Assembly (NCBI GenBank): GCA_019059635.1 | Contig: JAGVRJ010000010.1 | Location: 994,501-1,058,500, forward strand | Direction of reading: 5' to 3' | From: Proales similis | Lineage: Eukaryota > Rotifera > Eurotatoria > Ploima > Proalidae | DNA length: 64,000 nucleotides | Part shown: piece by piece, positions 14,690-25,585 of the stretch | Position numbering within the stretch: the stretch's first letter is position 1 | How the letters are laid out: each line of letters begins with the position of its first letter | The notes under the pieces: generated by a model | Databases searched by the model: none | What the model was told of the DNA's origin: nothing | What the model saw: the letters and a program-made list of their open reading frames with translations, nothing else | Program-made: the position numbers and the translations under genes

Positions 14690-15760
14690 TTTAAAGAATC
14701 GGTCAGAAATTTTCTACACTTAATTATTTTCTTGGTAGTGCTCAAAACACTTATCTGTTCCATATTGATGCGTTTCTATTTAGAAATAACCATCAATAGA
14801 GCATGAAAATTCTTTCTTAGCACCCCAGATAGCATAAGGAACAACCGAAACCTTGTCTAGAAACAAGGAAGGTTAGTTTAAAGAATCGGTCAGAAATTTT
14901 CTACACTTAATTGTTTTCTTGGTAGTGCTCAAAACACTTTTCTGTTCTATATTGATGCGTAACTGGTCAGAAATAACCATCAATAGAGCAAGAAAACTAA
15001 GTCTGAGCACCCCAGATATTAAAAGGAACTACCGAAACCTTGTCTAGAAACAAGGAAAGTTATTTAAAAGAATCGGTTACAAATTTTCTACACTTAATAA
15101 TTTTCTTGGTAGTGCTCAAAACACTTTTCTGTTCCATATTGATTCGATACTGTTCAGAAATAAATATCAATAGAGCAAGAAAACTAAGGTTGAGCACCCC
15201 AGATAGTATTAGGAACAACCGAAACCTTGTCTTGAAACAAGGAAAGTTATTTAAAAGAATCGGTTACAAATTTTCTACACTTAATTATTTTCTTGGTAGT
15301 GCTCAAAACACTTTTCTGTTCCATATTGATGCGTTTATATTTAGAAATTACCATCAATAGAGCATGAAAATTCTTTCTTGGCACCCCAGATAGTATAAGG
15401 AACAACCGAAACCTTGTCTAGAAACAAGGAAGGTTAGTTTAAAGAATCGGTCAGAAATTTTCTACACTTAATTGTTTTCTTGGTAGTGCTCAAAACACTT
15501 TTATGTTATATATTGATGCGTTTCTATTTAGAAATAACCATCAATAGAGCAAGAAAACTAAGTCTGAGCACCCCAGATAGTATTAGGAACAACCGAAACC
15601 TTGTCTTGAAACAAGGAAAGTTTTTTAAAAGAATCGGTTACAAATTTTCTACACTTAATTATTTTCTTGGTAGTGCTCAAAACACTTTTCTGTTCCATAT
15701 TGATGCGTTTCTATTTAGAAATAACCATCAATAGAGCATGAAAATTCTTTCTTAGCACCC
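14690..15760 (+). repeat. Higher-order satellite block, copy 3 (partial)
   Basis: Repeats the right-hand part of copy 2 at an offset of 4481 bp and shares copy 2's patch variants (14745-14790), so it probably derives from copy 2 rather than copy 1. A shorter relative lies at 13590-14260. Confidence 0.8.
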
Positions 15761-18522
15761 CAGATAGTATTAGGAACAACCGAAACCTTGTCTAGAAACT
15801 AGGAAAATTAGTAAAAAGAATCGGTCAGAAATTTTCTACACTTAATTGTTTTCTTGGTAGGGCTCAAAACACTTTTCTGTTCTATATTGATGCGTTAGTG
15901 TTCAGAAATAACCATCAATAGAGCAAGAAAACTAAGTTTGAGCACCCCAGATAGTATTTGGAACAACCGAAACCTTGTCTTGAAACAAGGAAAGTTATTT
16001 AAAAGAATCGGTTACAAATTTTCTACACTTAATTATTTTCTTGGTAGTGCTCAAAACACTTTTCTGTTCCATATTGATGCGTTTCTATTTAGAAATAACC
16101 ATCAATAGAGCATGAAAATTCTTTCTTAGCACCCCAGATAGTATAAGGATCAACCGAAACCTTGTCTAGAAACCAGGAAGGTTAGTTTAAAGAATCGGTC
16201 AGAAATTTTCTACACTTAATCGTTTTCTTGGTAGTGCTTAAAACACTTTTCTGTTCTATATTGATGCGTAACTGGTCAGAAATAACCATCAATAGAGCAA
16301 GAAAACTAAGTCTGAGCACCCCAGATATTAAAAGGAACAACCGAAACCTTGTCTAGAAACAAGGAAAGTTATTTAAAAGAATCGGTTACAAATTTTCTAC
16401 ACTTAATAATTTTCTTGGTAGTGCTCAAAACGTTTTTCTGTTCCATATTGATTCGTAACTATTCAGAAATAACCATCAATAGGGCAAGAAAACTAAGTCT
16501 GAGCACCCCAGATAGTATTAGGAACAACCGAAACCTTGTCTTGAAACAGGAAAGTTATTTAAAAGAATCGGTTACAAATTTTCTACTTCTAAATGTATTC
16601 TTGGTAGTGCTCAAAACACTTTTCTGTTCCATATTGATGCGTTTCTATTTAGAAATAACCATCAATAGAGCAAGAAAACTTAGTTTGAGCACCCCAGATA
16701 GGATAAGGATCAACCAAAACCTTGTCTACAAACAAGGAAGGTTAGTTTAAAGAATCGGTCAGAAATTTTCTACACTTAATTGTTTTCTTGGTAGTGCTCA
16801 AAACACTTTTCTGTTCCATATTGATGCGTTTCTATTTAGAAATAACCATCAATAGAGCATGAAAATTCTTTCTTAGCACCCCAGATAGTATAAGGATCAG
16901 CCGAAACCTTGTCTAGAAACCAGGAAAGTTAGTAAAAGAAGCGGTAACAAATTTTCTACTTCTAAATGTATTCTTGGTAGTCCTCAAAACGTTTTTCTGT
17001 TCCATATTGATTCGTAACTATTCAGAAATAACCATCAAAAGGGCTAGAAAACTAAGTCTGAGCACCCCAGATAGGATAAGGATCAACCAAAACCTTGTCT
17101 TGAAACAGGAAAGTTATTTAAAAGAATCGGTTACAAATTTTCTACTTCTAAATGTATTCTTGGTAGTGCTCAAAATACTTATCTGTTCCATATTGATGCG
17201 TTACTGTTCAGAAATAACTATCAATAGAGCAAGAAAACTAAGTCTGAGCACCCCAGATAGTATTAGGAACAACCGAAACCTTGTCTTGAAACAAGGAAAG
17301 TTATTTGAAAGAATCGGTTACAAATTTTCTACACTTAATTATTTTCTTGGTAGTGCTCAAAACACTTTTCTGTTCCATATTGATGCGTTTCTATTTAGAA
17401 ATAACCATCAATAGAGCAAGAAAACTAAGTCTGAGCACCCCAGATAGTATAAGGAACAACCAAAACCTTGTCTTGAAACAAGGAAAGTTATTTAAAATAA
17501 TCGGTTACAAATTTTCTACACTTAATTATTTTCTTGGTAGTGCTCAAAACACTTTTCTGTTCCATATTGATGCGTTTCTATTTAGAAATAACCATCAATA
17601 GAGCATGAAAATTCTTTCTTAGCACCCCAGATAGTATTAGGAACAACCGAAACCTTGTCTAGAAACAAGGAAAGTTAGTAAAAAGAATCGGTTACAAATT
17701 TTCTACTTCTAAATGTATTCTTGGTAGTGCTCAAAACACTTTTCTGTTCTATATTGATGCGTTACTGGTCAGAAATAACCATCAATAGAGCAAGAAAACT
17801 TAGTTTGAGCACCCCAGATAGGATAAGGATCAACCAAAACCTTGTCTACTAACAAGGAAGGTTAGTTTAAAGAATCGGTCAGAAATTTTCTACACTTAAT
17901 TGTTTTCTTGGTAGTGCTCAAAACACTTTTCTGTTCCATATTGATGCGTTACTGTTCAGAAATACTCATGCTATCTGTGGTGCTCAGATTACATTGATAT
18001 GCTCTATTGACGTCTTTATCCAAACGGAATAGCATTAATACAGGGTAGAAAAGTGATTTTAGCACACAAATGATAACATTTAGGAGAAAATAATGCCTTT
18101 TGATAACTAAATCCAACATAAACTTGGATTCAAAAATAAATTCGAGGACTACTCATTCTATCTGTGGTGCTCAGAATACATTTATAAGCTCTATTGACGT
18201 CTATATCCAAACGAAATAGCATCAGTGCCGAGCAGAAAAGTGATTTGAGCACACAAATGATAACATTAGAGAGAAATAAATGCCTTTTGATAACTTAATC
18301 CCACTTAAACTTGGATTCAAAATAGTTTTGCTGGTTCCTCATGCTATCTGTGGTGCTCAGATTACATTGATATGCTCTATTGACGTCTATATCCAAACGA
18401 AATAGCATCAGTGCTGAGCAGAAAAGTGATTTGAGCACCCAAATAATTACATTTGGGAGAAAAAAATGCCTTTTGATAACTTAATCCCACATAAACTTGG
18501 ATTCAAAATAGTATTGCTGGTT

Positions 18523-18632
18523 CCTCATGCTAGCATCAGCATCAGAATAGCATCATTACTGAGAAAATAATCCCTTTTGATAACTTAATCCTACCAAACT
18601 TAGATTTAAAATTGTATTGCTAGTTCCTCATG
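18523..18632 (-). repeat. Core-deleted satellite B unit (first copy)
   Basis: Shortened unit of about 104 bp. The sequence jumps from CTCATGCT straight to AGCATCAGCATCAGAATAGC, removing about 82 bp of the core. The same shortened unit recurs at about 19743-19852, inside a 1220-bp duplicated segment. Confidence 0.85.
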
Positions 18633-19742
18633 CTGTCTGTGGTGTTCAGATTATATTGAAATGCTCTATTGACGTCTATATCCTAACGGAATAGCATCAG
18701 TAGTGAGCAGAAAAGTGATTTTAGCACACAAATGATAACATTTGGGAGAAATAATCCCTATCCAAAACTAAATTCCACCTAAACTCAGATTTAAAAATAG
18801 TTTCGAGGACTACTGATGCTATCTGTGGTGCACAGATTACATTTATATGCTCTATACACGTCTAAATCCAAAAGGAATAGCATCAATACTGGGCAGAAAA
18901 GTGATTTTAGCACACAAATGATAACATTTGGGAGAAATAATCCCTATTCAAAACTTAATTCCACCTAAACTCAGATTTAAAAATAGTTTCGAGGACTACT
19001 GATGCTATCTGTGGTGCTCAGATTACATTTATATGCTCTATACACGTCTAAATCCAAAAGGAATAGCATCAATACTGGGCAGAAAAGTGATTTTAGCACA
19101 CAAATGATAACATTTAGGAGAAAATAATGCCTTTTGATAACTAAATCCAACATAAACTTGGATTCAAAAATAAATTCGAGGACTACTCATTCTATCTGTG
19201 GTGCTCAGAATACATTTATAAGCTCTATTGACGTCTAAATCCAAACGGAATAGCATCAGTACTGAGCAGAAAAGTGATTTGAGCACACAAACGATAATAT
19301 TTGGGAGAAAATAATGCCTTTCCGAAACTAAATCCCACATAAAATTAGATGTAAAAAAGTATTGCTGGTTCCTCATGCTATCTGTGGTGCTCAGATTACA
19401 TTGATATGCTCTATTGACGTCTATATCCAAACGAAATAGCATCAGTGCTGAGCAGAAAAGTGATTTGAGCACACAAATGATAACATTAGAGAGAAATAAA
19501 TCCCTTTTGATAACTTAATCCCACTTAAACTTGGATTCAAAATAGTATTGCTGGTTCCTCATGCTATCTGTGGTGCTCAGATTACATTGATATGCTCTAT
19601 TGACGTCTATATCCAAACGAAATAGCATCAGTGCTGAGCAGAAAAGTGATTTGAGCACCCAAATAATTACATTTGGGAGAAAAAAATGCCTTTTGATAAC
19701 TTAATCCCACATAAACTTGGATTCAAAATAGTATTGCTGGTT

Positions 19743-19852
19743 CCTCATGCTAGCATCAGCATCAGAATAGCATCATTACTGAGAAAATAATCCCTTTTGA
19801 TAACTTAATCCTACCAAACTTAGATTTAAAATTGTATTGCTAGTTCCTCATG
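19743..19852 (-). repeat. Core-deleted satellite B unit (second copy)
   Basis: Same deletion derivative as at 18523, displaced by 1220 bp. The flanking units (18344-18700 and 19564-19920) match as well, so the deletion arose first and a block of about 6.5 units was then duplicated. Confidence 0.85.
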
Positions 19853-20155
19853 CTGTCTGTGGTGTTCAGATTATATTGAAATGCTCTATTGACGTCTATA
19901 TCCTAACGGAATAGCATCAGTAGTGAGCAGAAAAGTGATTTGAGCACACAAATGATAACATTAAGGAGAAAATAATCCCTATCCAAAACAAAATCCCACC
20001 TAAACTAAGATTAAAAAATAAATTCGAGGACTACTCTTGCTATCTGTGGTGCTCAGATTATATTTATATGCTCTATTGACGTCTATATCCAAACGGAATA
20101 GCATCAATATTGAGCAGAAAAGTGTAAGAGAACATAAATCATTACATTTGTAGAA

Positions 20156-20762
20156 AACTAGCGTTGTTATCCGTCATTTAGGATTTTCATATTTTGAATA
20201 GCATCATCTTCCAAAGCGACACAAAGTTTAATATCTATTACTTCAATTATAATCAGTTTGAAGTTTTATGTTTTTTCGTCGACTGCCTTTATTTATAGCC
20301 TTAGAAACCATGCGTAAGAAATATAGAAATGGGCAAGGTAAGATTGGGCGTATCTGGAAAGAGCCGATTTTGCTATCATGATTATCATTGGGACAGTCAA
20401 TGCAAGAAAATCAAGCGAAATGGTCTGCTCGATCATGCTTCGATGTTGATCTTAAACGCCCTATTCTTTACTTGCAATTAAGTAGTCCTTTTTATTAATT
20501 TACAATAACTCAAACAACAAAGAATCTATTATTATTCTTTTGGTAAAATCGAAGCGGCCAGTCCATGGAGTCCATTGGAGATCAGATTAAAATTGACCAA
20601 CATTCTATTTATTCTCCTCTATCAGTGTTTCATTGTCAACACCGGATGAAACAAGCTCTTCTTCTATGCGGTTGTACGCAAGCGATGTGCCCAAGTCGGT
20701 TGATCGTTGTTTACTTAAATTATTTCTTCAGTCGGAGCACTTATCAGAGTTTATAGACCAAC
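20156..20762. other. Unique spacer between satellite B and the receptor gene
   Basis: A/T-rich single-copy sequence that probably includes the 3' untranslated end of the minus-strand receptor gene. Several minus-strand AATAAA-like motifs (TTTATT on the plus strand, for example near 20605) could be its poly(A) signals. No convincing gene is seen. Confidence 0.5.
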
Positions 20763-23700
20763 TTACAACTTCAATATACCAAACACTGTTATGGCGGCCA
20801 TGATAATAGTTGCAAAGCTCACAATCACGAATGCGAACGAGAAAGAGGAGTCTTGGCTCAAGCTGTCAGACGTGTCTCCAGATCCCGATTCTTCAAATTC
20901 TTTGCCCGTTTATTCCCCTTGGGGTGTTAGCTTATGACAAATAAAGCACTTACCAGAGCGTCCGGGGCTTTTCTGGATGATTGAAACTGTCCTAAGCTCT
21001 CTTTTATTATTTAAAACGCATTTGTATTTGCCGAATTCTTTTTCGGTGAGATTGGTGATGAGAATGTAGGCGGTAACGTTTCGCATTCTGTGATGCAGAA
21101 CCACCGCCGGGTTGGGCATTTCTCCAGTGCCGTCAAAGCTGTTCAGAGCTCTGCCGTTGAACGTCCAAGTGAGGTTGGGCAAGGGCCAGCCCCTTGACCA
21201 GCATGCGTCGGCGAAACTCGAGCCCTTTGAGCGAACCACTGTTGCTTCAGTCAATGGCGGATAAACGGGGTCATCTACATTCATTTCACCACAATTCTAA
21301 TCAGGGAATTAATGAGAGCAAACTGAAGGGCCAACTCACCATGTTTGTCAAGAGTAAAAGAGCTGTTCTGACTCACAGTGATCTTGTCTCGAGTAAAATA
21401 CAAAACGCAGGTGTAGACCGCTTGTTTTTTCAAAGCTTCAGCGCTAAAGATTAGCCTCGATGCTCGCTTTTCTGGCTTTTTGCTGATGGTCAGGTTGTCC
21501 ACCACTTGGTAAAGAGTGTCACTTGCTTTAATTGTGACTTGGTCAACACGCCATTCTATTCTGATGCTATCTTTGGGCTGTAGAGGAGTGATGCACGTCA
21601 AATGGTAAATGTGTTTGCCATTCTGCACTTGGTCAAACTCTTCAATCGGATCGATGGGAAACGGCACTGAGCAACACGCTGAAATTCAATCTCTTTGACG
21701 TTTTTCCCAGAAGCGGAAACTTACCAAAGACCTTGAGGGTGTAGTATGGCGGCGACTGACCGAAAGCGTTTGCCACCTCAAAACGAAACTGGTAATTTGT
21801 GAGGGGAACAAGGTCTTTGACCACAAATGAGCTGTTGAAGCCAGCTAGCTCGTCTTGGCACTGCATTGAGTCTGTTGACTTGACGAACCAGTTCAGTCGA
21901 TTTAGTTCACTGCAATTTGAGTATTTCTTCGCATCGATCAGCTCGGTTCCTTTAATGACCTCATCGCTGGTCATCGAAGAAAAAACGTTGGCCTGAAGCA
22001 TGTGGATGAGCTTTAATTCTTTGTTGCCGGCTCTGAGCTGGTCGCTGATGCCGTCAAAGTAGGCCTCAGTGTTGTTTGATGAGTAAAGTCGACAGGTGTC
22101 TTCGAACGCGTGATACTCGTAGGATCTGCACAGAGCAGTGTTGAAACAGAGCAGCTTGCAAGTTATCATTCCGTCGCTGGTTGGCGTCAAAGTTCCCACC
22201 GGCAGACGATTTGACTTGTAGCTTTTCTCGGGCGCATCGATTGCCAGTGTGTCTTTATTTTGGTTTGAATTAAGGTCAACTGAAGAATGCACAAGTGTGA
22301 CTCGGCTTACTAGGCGCAATGAAGGCTTGCTGAGCCGAGCCGAATGTCGAATTGGCCACATAGAGCATAAAAAACTTTGTGGGACGATGCTGCTCCCGAC
22401 TCAGAATCGAATTGGCCCGGGGCTCTAGTTCAAAATTGAAAGTGATTTGCAACTTGTCGAGTTGATTCAAATCCATTTTGTACGATATTCTCGGACTTTC
22501 GTCTTATTTTGAATTCAGCTACTGGTGTTGCAGAGTGAGAGCGGCCAAATAACTTACCCACGATCTGGACGAAGTGCGATCGTATCACATGCTTATCGTT
22601 GAGAATGCATTCGAATTTATAATTTTTTGAAGCGGCGTCGATTTTAACTAATAGAAGCTGGTCGGCTCTCGACGTGTTCAGATCTTGAAGGTCCATGATA
22701 ATAGGTTCGTCGCCCAGAGGAGCAAGGTTTTGATCACTCAAGTCCTTGCCGTCAACTAGCCATTTGAGTTTAGGCATTGGGTTTCTAAAAATTCAGGCCG
22801 TAAGTATTTCGCCTCGTCTCATTCGAGAGCACTTGGGCCTAAAGCTTACCCAGTTGCGATGCATTCGAGTTGAAGCAACATGCCCGGCATAGCCGGAAGA
22901 GTGTAGTTGGCCTCGGTAACATTGTAGCTCAACGGAACCGTTTTTCCGAACTTGACAGATTTTACCGGCGAATCGTAGACTGTGGCCACTCCTACGTCCG
23001 GACTAGTAATGCTCACCCGGCATTGATATGCACCGTTAAACTTTTTCAGTTGCGATTCGTTCAGACCGAATTTGAGTTCGCTGTTTATGAACTCGGAGCT
23101 GTTGTCTTCTTTTATTGTTATTTGACTGACCACGGGAAGCTCCTTGCCGTCAAGTCTCCAATTTATTACATGCGGCACATTTCGTTTCAAATTGGCGACG
23201 CACTTCAGCGTGTAGTCCGTTCGCTGATCTGCTTCGCCAATAGTTGACAATCCTTGCTCGGTTATGTTGAGCGAAATTGGTACTTCAACAGACGCGAATT
23301 TGGTAAAAACCACTTTGAACAAGTGCTACTAAGTCCACTCACTGTTAATCGGGTTCGATTGAAATTCGTTTGTCCAGTTGAGAATTTCGTCCTTGAGCGA
23401 GATCTTGAACTGATAAGTTCGATTGGGAAGCAGCTGCATTTCGAACGTGTTGTCCTTGACGTGGGTTTCGACTTTTTTCGTTTGAATTATTCTGTTGCCT
23501 CCTCTAGAACAGACTGAGCGAAGTGGAAAATCGCTTACAAGGAGATAAACTGGCACAGAGCGAATCATAGGCACAGGCGAACACATTCTCCTGGTTGTTA
23601 GTGGCCATCAAACAGTTCTTCCTCCTTCCGCGTCTGTAGGGTTCGAGCGAGCGGAAAAATACGAAATGATCGCAAAACGAAGTCTTCAAACACTCCATAG

Positions 23701-25331
23701 CACATTCGTCCTCGTTTTCAGTTCTCTTCTCGCGATAGTTGGACGCTGACGCCATTCGGACATTGTTGTACATGGAAATCTCGAAAAGCACTAAAGAGTA
23801 TACTGAGTTCAGATCGACAACGAACCGGTAGAGCAGAGGGATCGATAACTTACGGTACTTGTGCACAAACTCGAATGGTTTGCCATTTTCCGAATATTGA
23901 AGTATCATTTTGTGCGGCTTGAAAGTCTGGCCGTGTGTGCTGTTCACACTCCAGACAAAGCGCACGGTGAGATTCTGCGGCTCAAGCAGAGTCTGAATGG
24001 TGAGCTTGGGCGCTACGTCTACAAGAGCAGCAAAGGCAAATTCGAGCGAGTTTGATCCAATTTGAATCACGAGTCTGAAAAATACCTTCGATGGAGGTGG
24101 TGTTTAGCTTGAACGCCTTTTGGATCATTCGGACAAAGCTGTAACGAATTTCGCAGTAATAAGTCTTTTGCATGTTGTGCACTGTGAGCGGGTTCAGGAT
24201 TAAGCGATTTTTGTCGCTCGGATTGTTGTTCTTCCACGAGATAGAGTCGATTATTGACTCGTTCAAGCTTGTCGTACACTCGAGCTCGACTCTCTTGCCC
24301 AGCTTGAGGTCACCATTCACTTTTATGTTTATCTCCGGAGCTATTTCAAGAAAAAGTGAACAAAGCAATTCTGTATATTCAATTGGATACTCGAATTACT
24401 GTATTGGTACTCAATGCGTGTGAATGGGGTCCATCGGCTGTTGTCGTCTTGGACGCTTATGCTAAAACGGTAGTCGATGAACGGGTTTATGGTGACTTCA
24501 TGGCTCTCTCGATAGTCTAGAATTGAGACAGAAATGAGTCTAAAAATAGAACAAGTCTGCGTCGAGCGGCAAACTGTACCAAGTATACGACGACAGTAAC
24601 GGTAGTAGCCGACAATGTTTCCGAGAACTTCGTCCATTCCGCACTCGTCTAGGAGAAACTCAAACGGATCGAGCATGAAATCCTTGTTCTTGATGGTTCT
24701 TTTTCTAAGCAGCCCATGTATAAAGGTGAGTCGAGCGGTAGCGAAAACTTGAGCTCAATCAAACCTTGTATGGCTAAAGTCGTATTGGTATAGGACGCAC
24801 CGTTTCGAGTGCGGCTCGTGATGATAGATGTTGCACTGGAACGGAGACTTGGCATTTGAGTATGCGGTCGAATTGATGCATTTGATGGCACAGTCTATGC
24901 GAGACCACCTTCCGGGCACTGAGGCTCGGCCTATCAAATACTCCTCTTGCATTTGAGAGGTGCGAATCACCTCCTCTAAACCGGGACAAAGAATAACTGG
25001 TAAAGACAAGTAGGTCGTTACAAGCAGGGGCATTCGGATTACCGTCATCTATGAGCACGGGAGCTGAGAAGTCGTAGGTGAGAGTGCTGAAGTTGAGTTG
25101 CTTTTGTTCCATGAGAAGAATGAATCGAATGCCATTCAGAGACTTTTTGTTCAATTTCCAATTCAGAGTCAACTTGAGACTTGACACTGCTGTTTCGTCA
25201 ATTTTAAGGCCAACTGCCACTGGATCGGCTTGATTGGCAGTAGAGTCCGAATCGCCTGGAGCTTGATATTCAAGTCCGGATGCAATGGTTAGGGCCAGAG
25301 TAAGAACGGCTAAGGCTGCAGGCTGCCTCAT
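20763..25331 (-). CDS. Single-pass receptor with three FN3-PAN-FN3-Ig modules
   Basis: Spliced gene with about a dozen exons and short introns. The N terminus has a signal peptide (MRQPAALAVLTLALTIASG). Three similar blocks follow. Each has an FN3-like strand pattern, a cysteine-rich PAN/apple-like segment (DCAIKCINST; DECAMECLKTSFC; GMITCKLLCFNTALC), a second FN3 (FIDYRFSISV; NRTYQFKISL; LTNYQFRFEV) and then Ig domains: one in block 1 and two each in blocks 2 and 3. The Ig domains show the Cys...Trp...Tyr-x-Cys pattern (INWRLDG, YQCRV; LTWTFNG, YKCVL). The last exon (20763-20899, acceptor CAAAG) encodes a Ser/Asp-rich stretch, a hydrophobic helix (FVIVSFATIIMAAITVFGI) and only LKL after it. 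The product is probably an extracellular adhesion or recognition protein at the plasma membrane. I do not recognise a named orthologue. Domain types are by eye, and PAN is the least certain. Confidence 0.85.
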
Positions 25332-25565
25332 AACTGCTCTATTTGCATGTGAACAGAATATCTGAAAGATAAACTAAGGAATTGAGAAATGAGAATTGTC
25401 TGATGGGTGTTCTAGAAGCGATTGAACGGAGAACAGCTGCAGCTGGTCCATTCGCGCAAGAAACGTAAATGACACGCTTCACATGGAGAAGCGGCTCGGA
25501 GGCTCTAATAAATGAGATGAGGGTTCTGTTTTGAATTAGAAGTTGATTCGGAAGCGAGAGAAAGT

Positions 25566-25585
25566 GAGAGAGAGAGAGAGAGAGA
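25566..25585. repeat. (GA)10 microsatellite
   Basis: Ten uninterrupted GA units about 235 bp upstream of the receptor start codon. GA tracts are common in animal promoters, but no role can be shown from sequence alone. Confidence 0.95.

Larger units (their letters stand above)
1..17963 (+). repeat. Satellite A, 187-bp tandem array
   Basis: Direct head-to-tail array with a 187-bp period. The first unit begins at base 1 and the next at 188, giving about 96 units, and the window opens inside the array. Each unit has a core running from GTGCTCAAA to the GAGCACCCCAGATAGTATTAGGAAC region, then an A/T-rich linker with the short palindrome CCTTGTCTAGAAACAAGG. Most units carry TCTAGA in that palindrome. 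At least two linker types alternate: one reads TCAGAAATTTTCTACACTTA, the other TTACAAATTTTCTACTTTTA. Dimer (374 bp), tetramer (748 bp) and longer repeats of units are visible. Short open frames of 84-146 codons in some units come from this periodicity and are not annotated as genes. Confidence 0.98.
17964..20155 (-). repeat. Satellite B, 186-187-bp array, inverted relative of satellite A
   Basis: Tandem units recognised by CTATCTGTGGTGCTCAGATT, starting at about 17971, 18158, 18344, 18633, 18819, 19005, 19192, 19378, 19564, 19853 and 20040. Spacing is 186-187 bp except where a shortened unit intervenes. On the minus strand the unit reads GTGCTCAAATCACTTTTCTG and then TCTGAGCACCACAGATAGCA. This lines up without gaps against the satellite A core. 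The array therefore descends from the same satellite and runs in the opposite direction. It decays into unique sequence after about 20155. Confidence 0.95.

Noticed and set aside
8503-17601. Repeated open frames of 84-146 codons in satellite A that look like a protein family
   Set aside because: They follow the 187-bp repeat, whose length is not a multiple of 3, so frames do not continue between units. Most units have stops at the TCTAGA palindrome. Similarity to the minus-strand frame in satellite B comes from the shared DNA ancestry.
1-17963. CENP-B box in the satellite
   Set aside because: The best stretch (reverse of GGAACAACCGAAACC) has TTCGG but not the required A and CGGG positions of the box.
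1-20155. CRISPR array
   Set aside because: Units are head-to-tail with no unique spacers, and the surrounding genes are animal genes with introns.
22870-23517. Plus-strand frames opposite the receptor gene
   Set aside because: They are antisense shadows of the Ig/FN3 exons, which carry the conserved Cys-Trp-Cys patterns on the minus strand.
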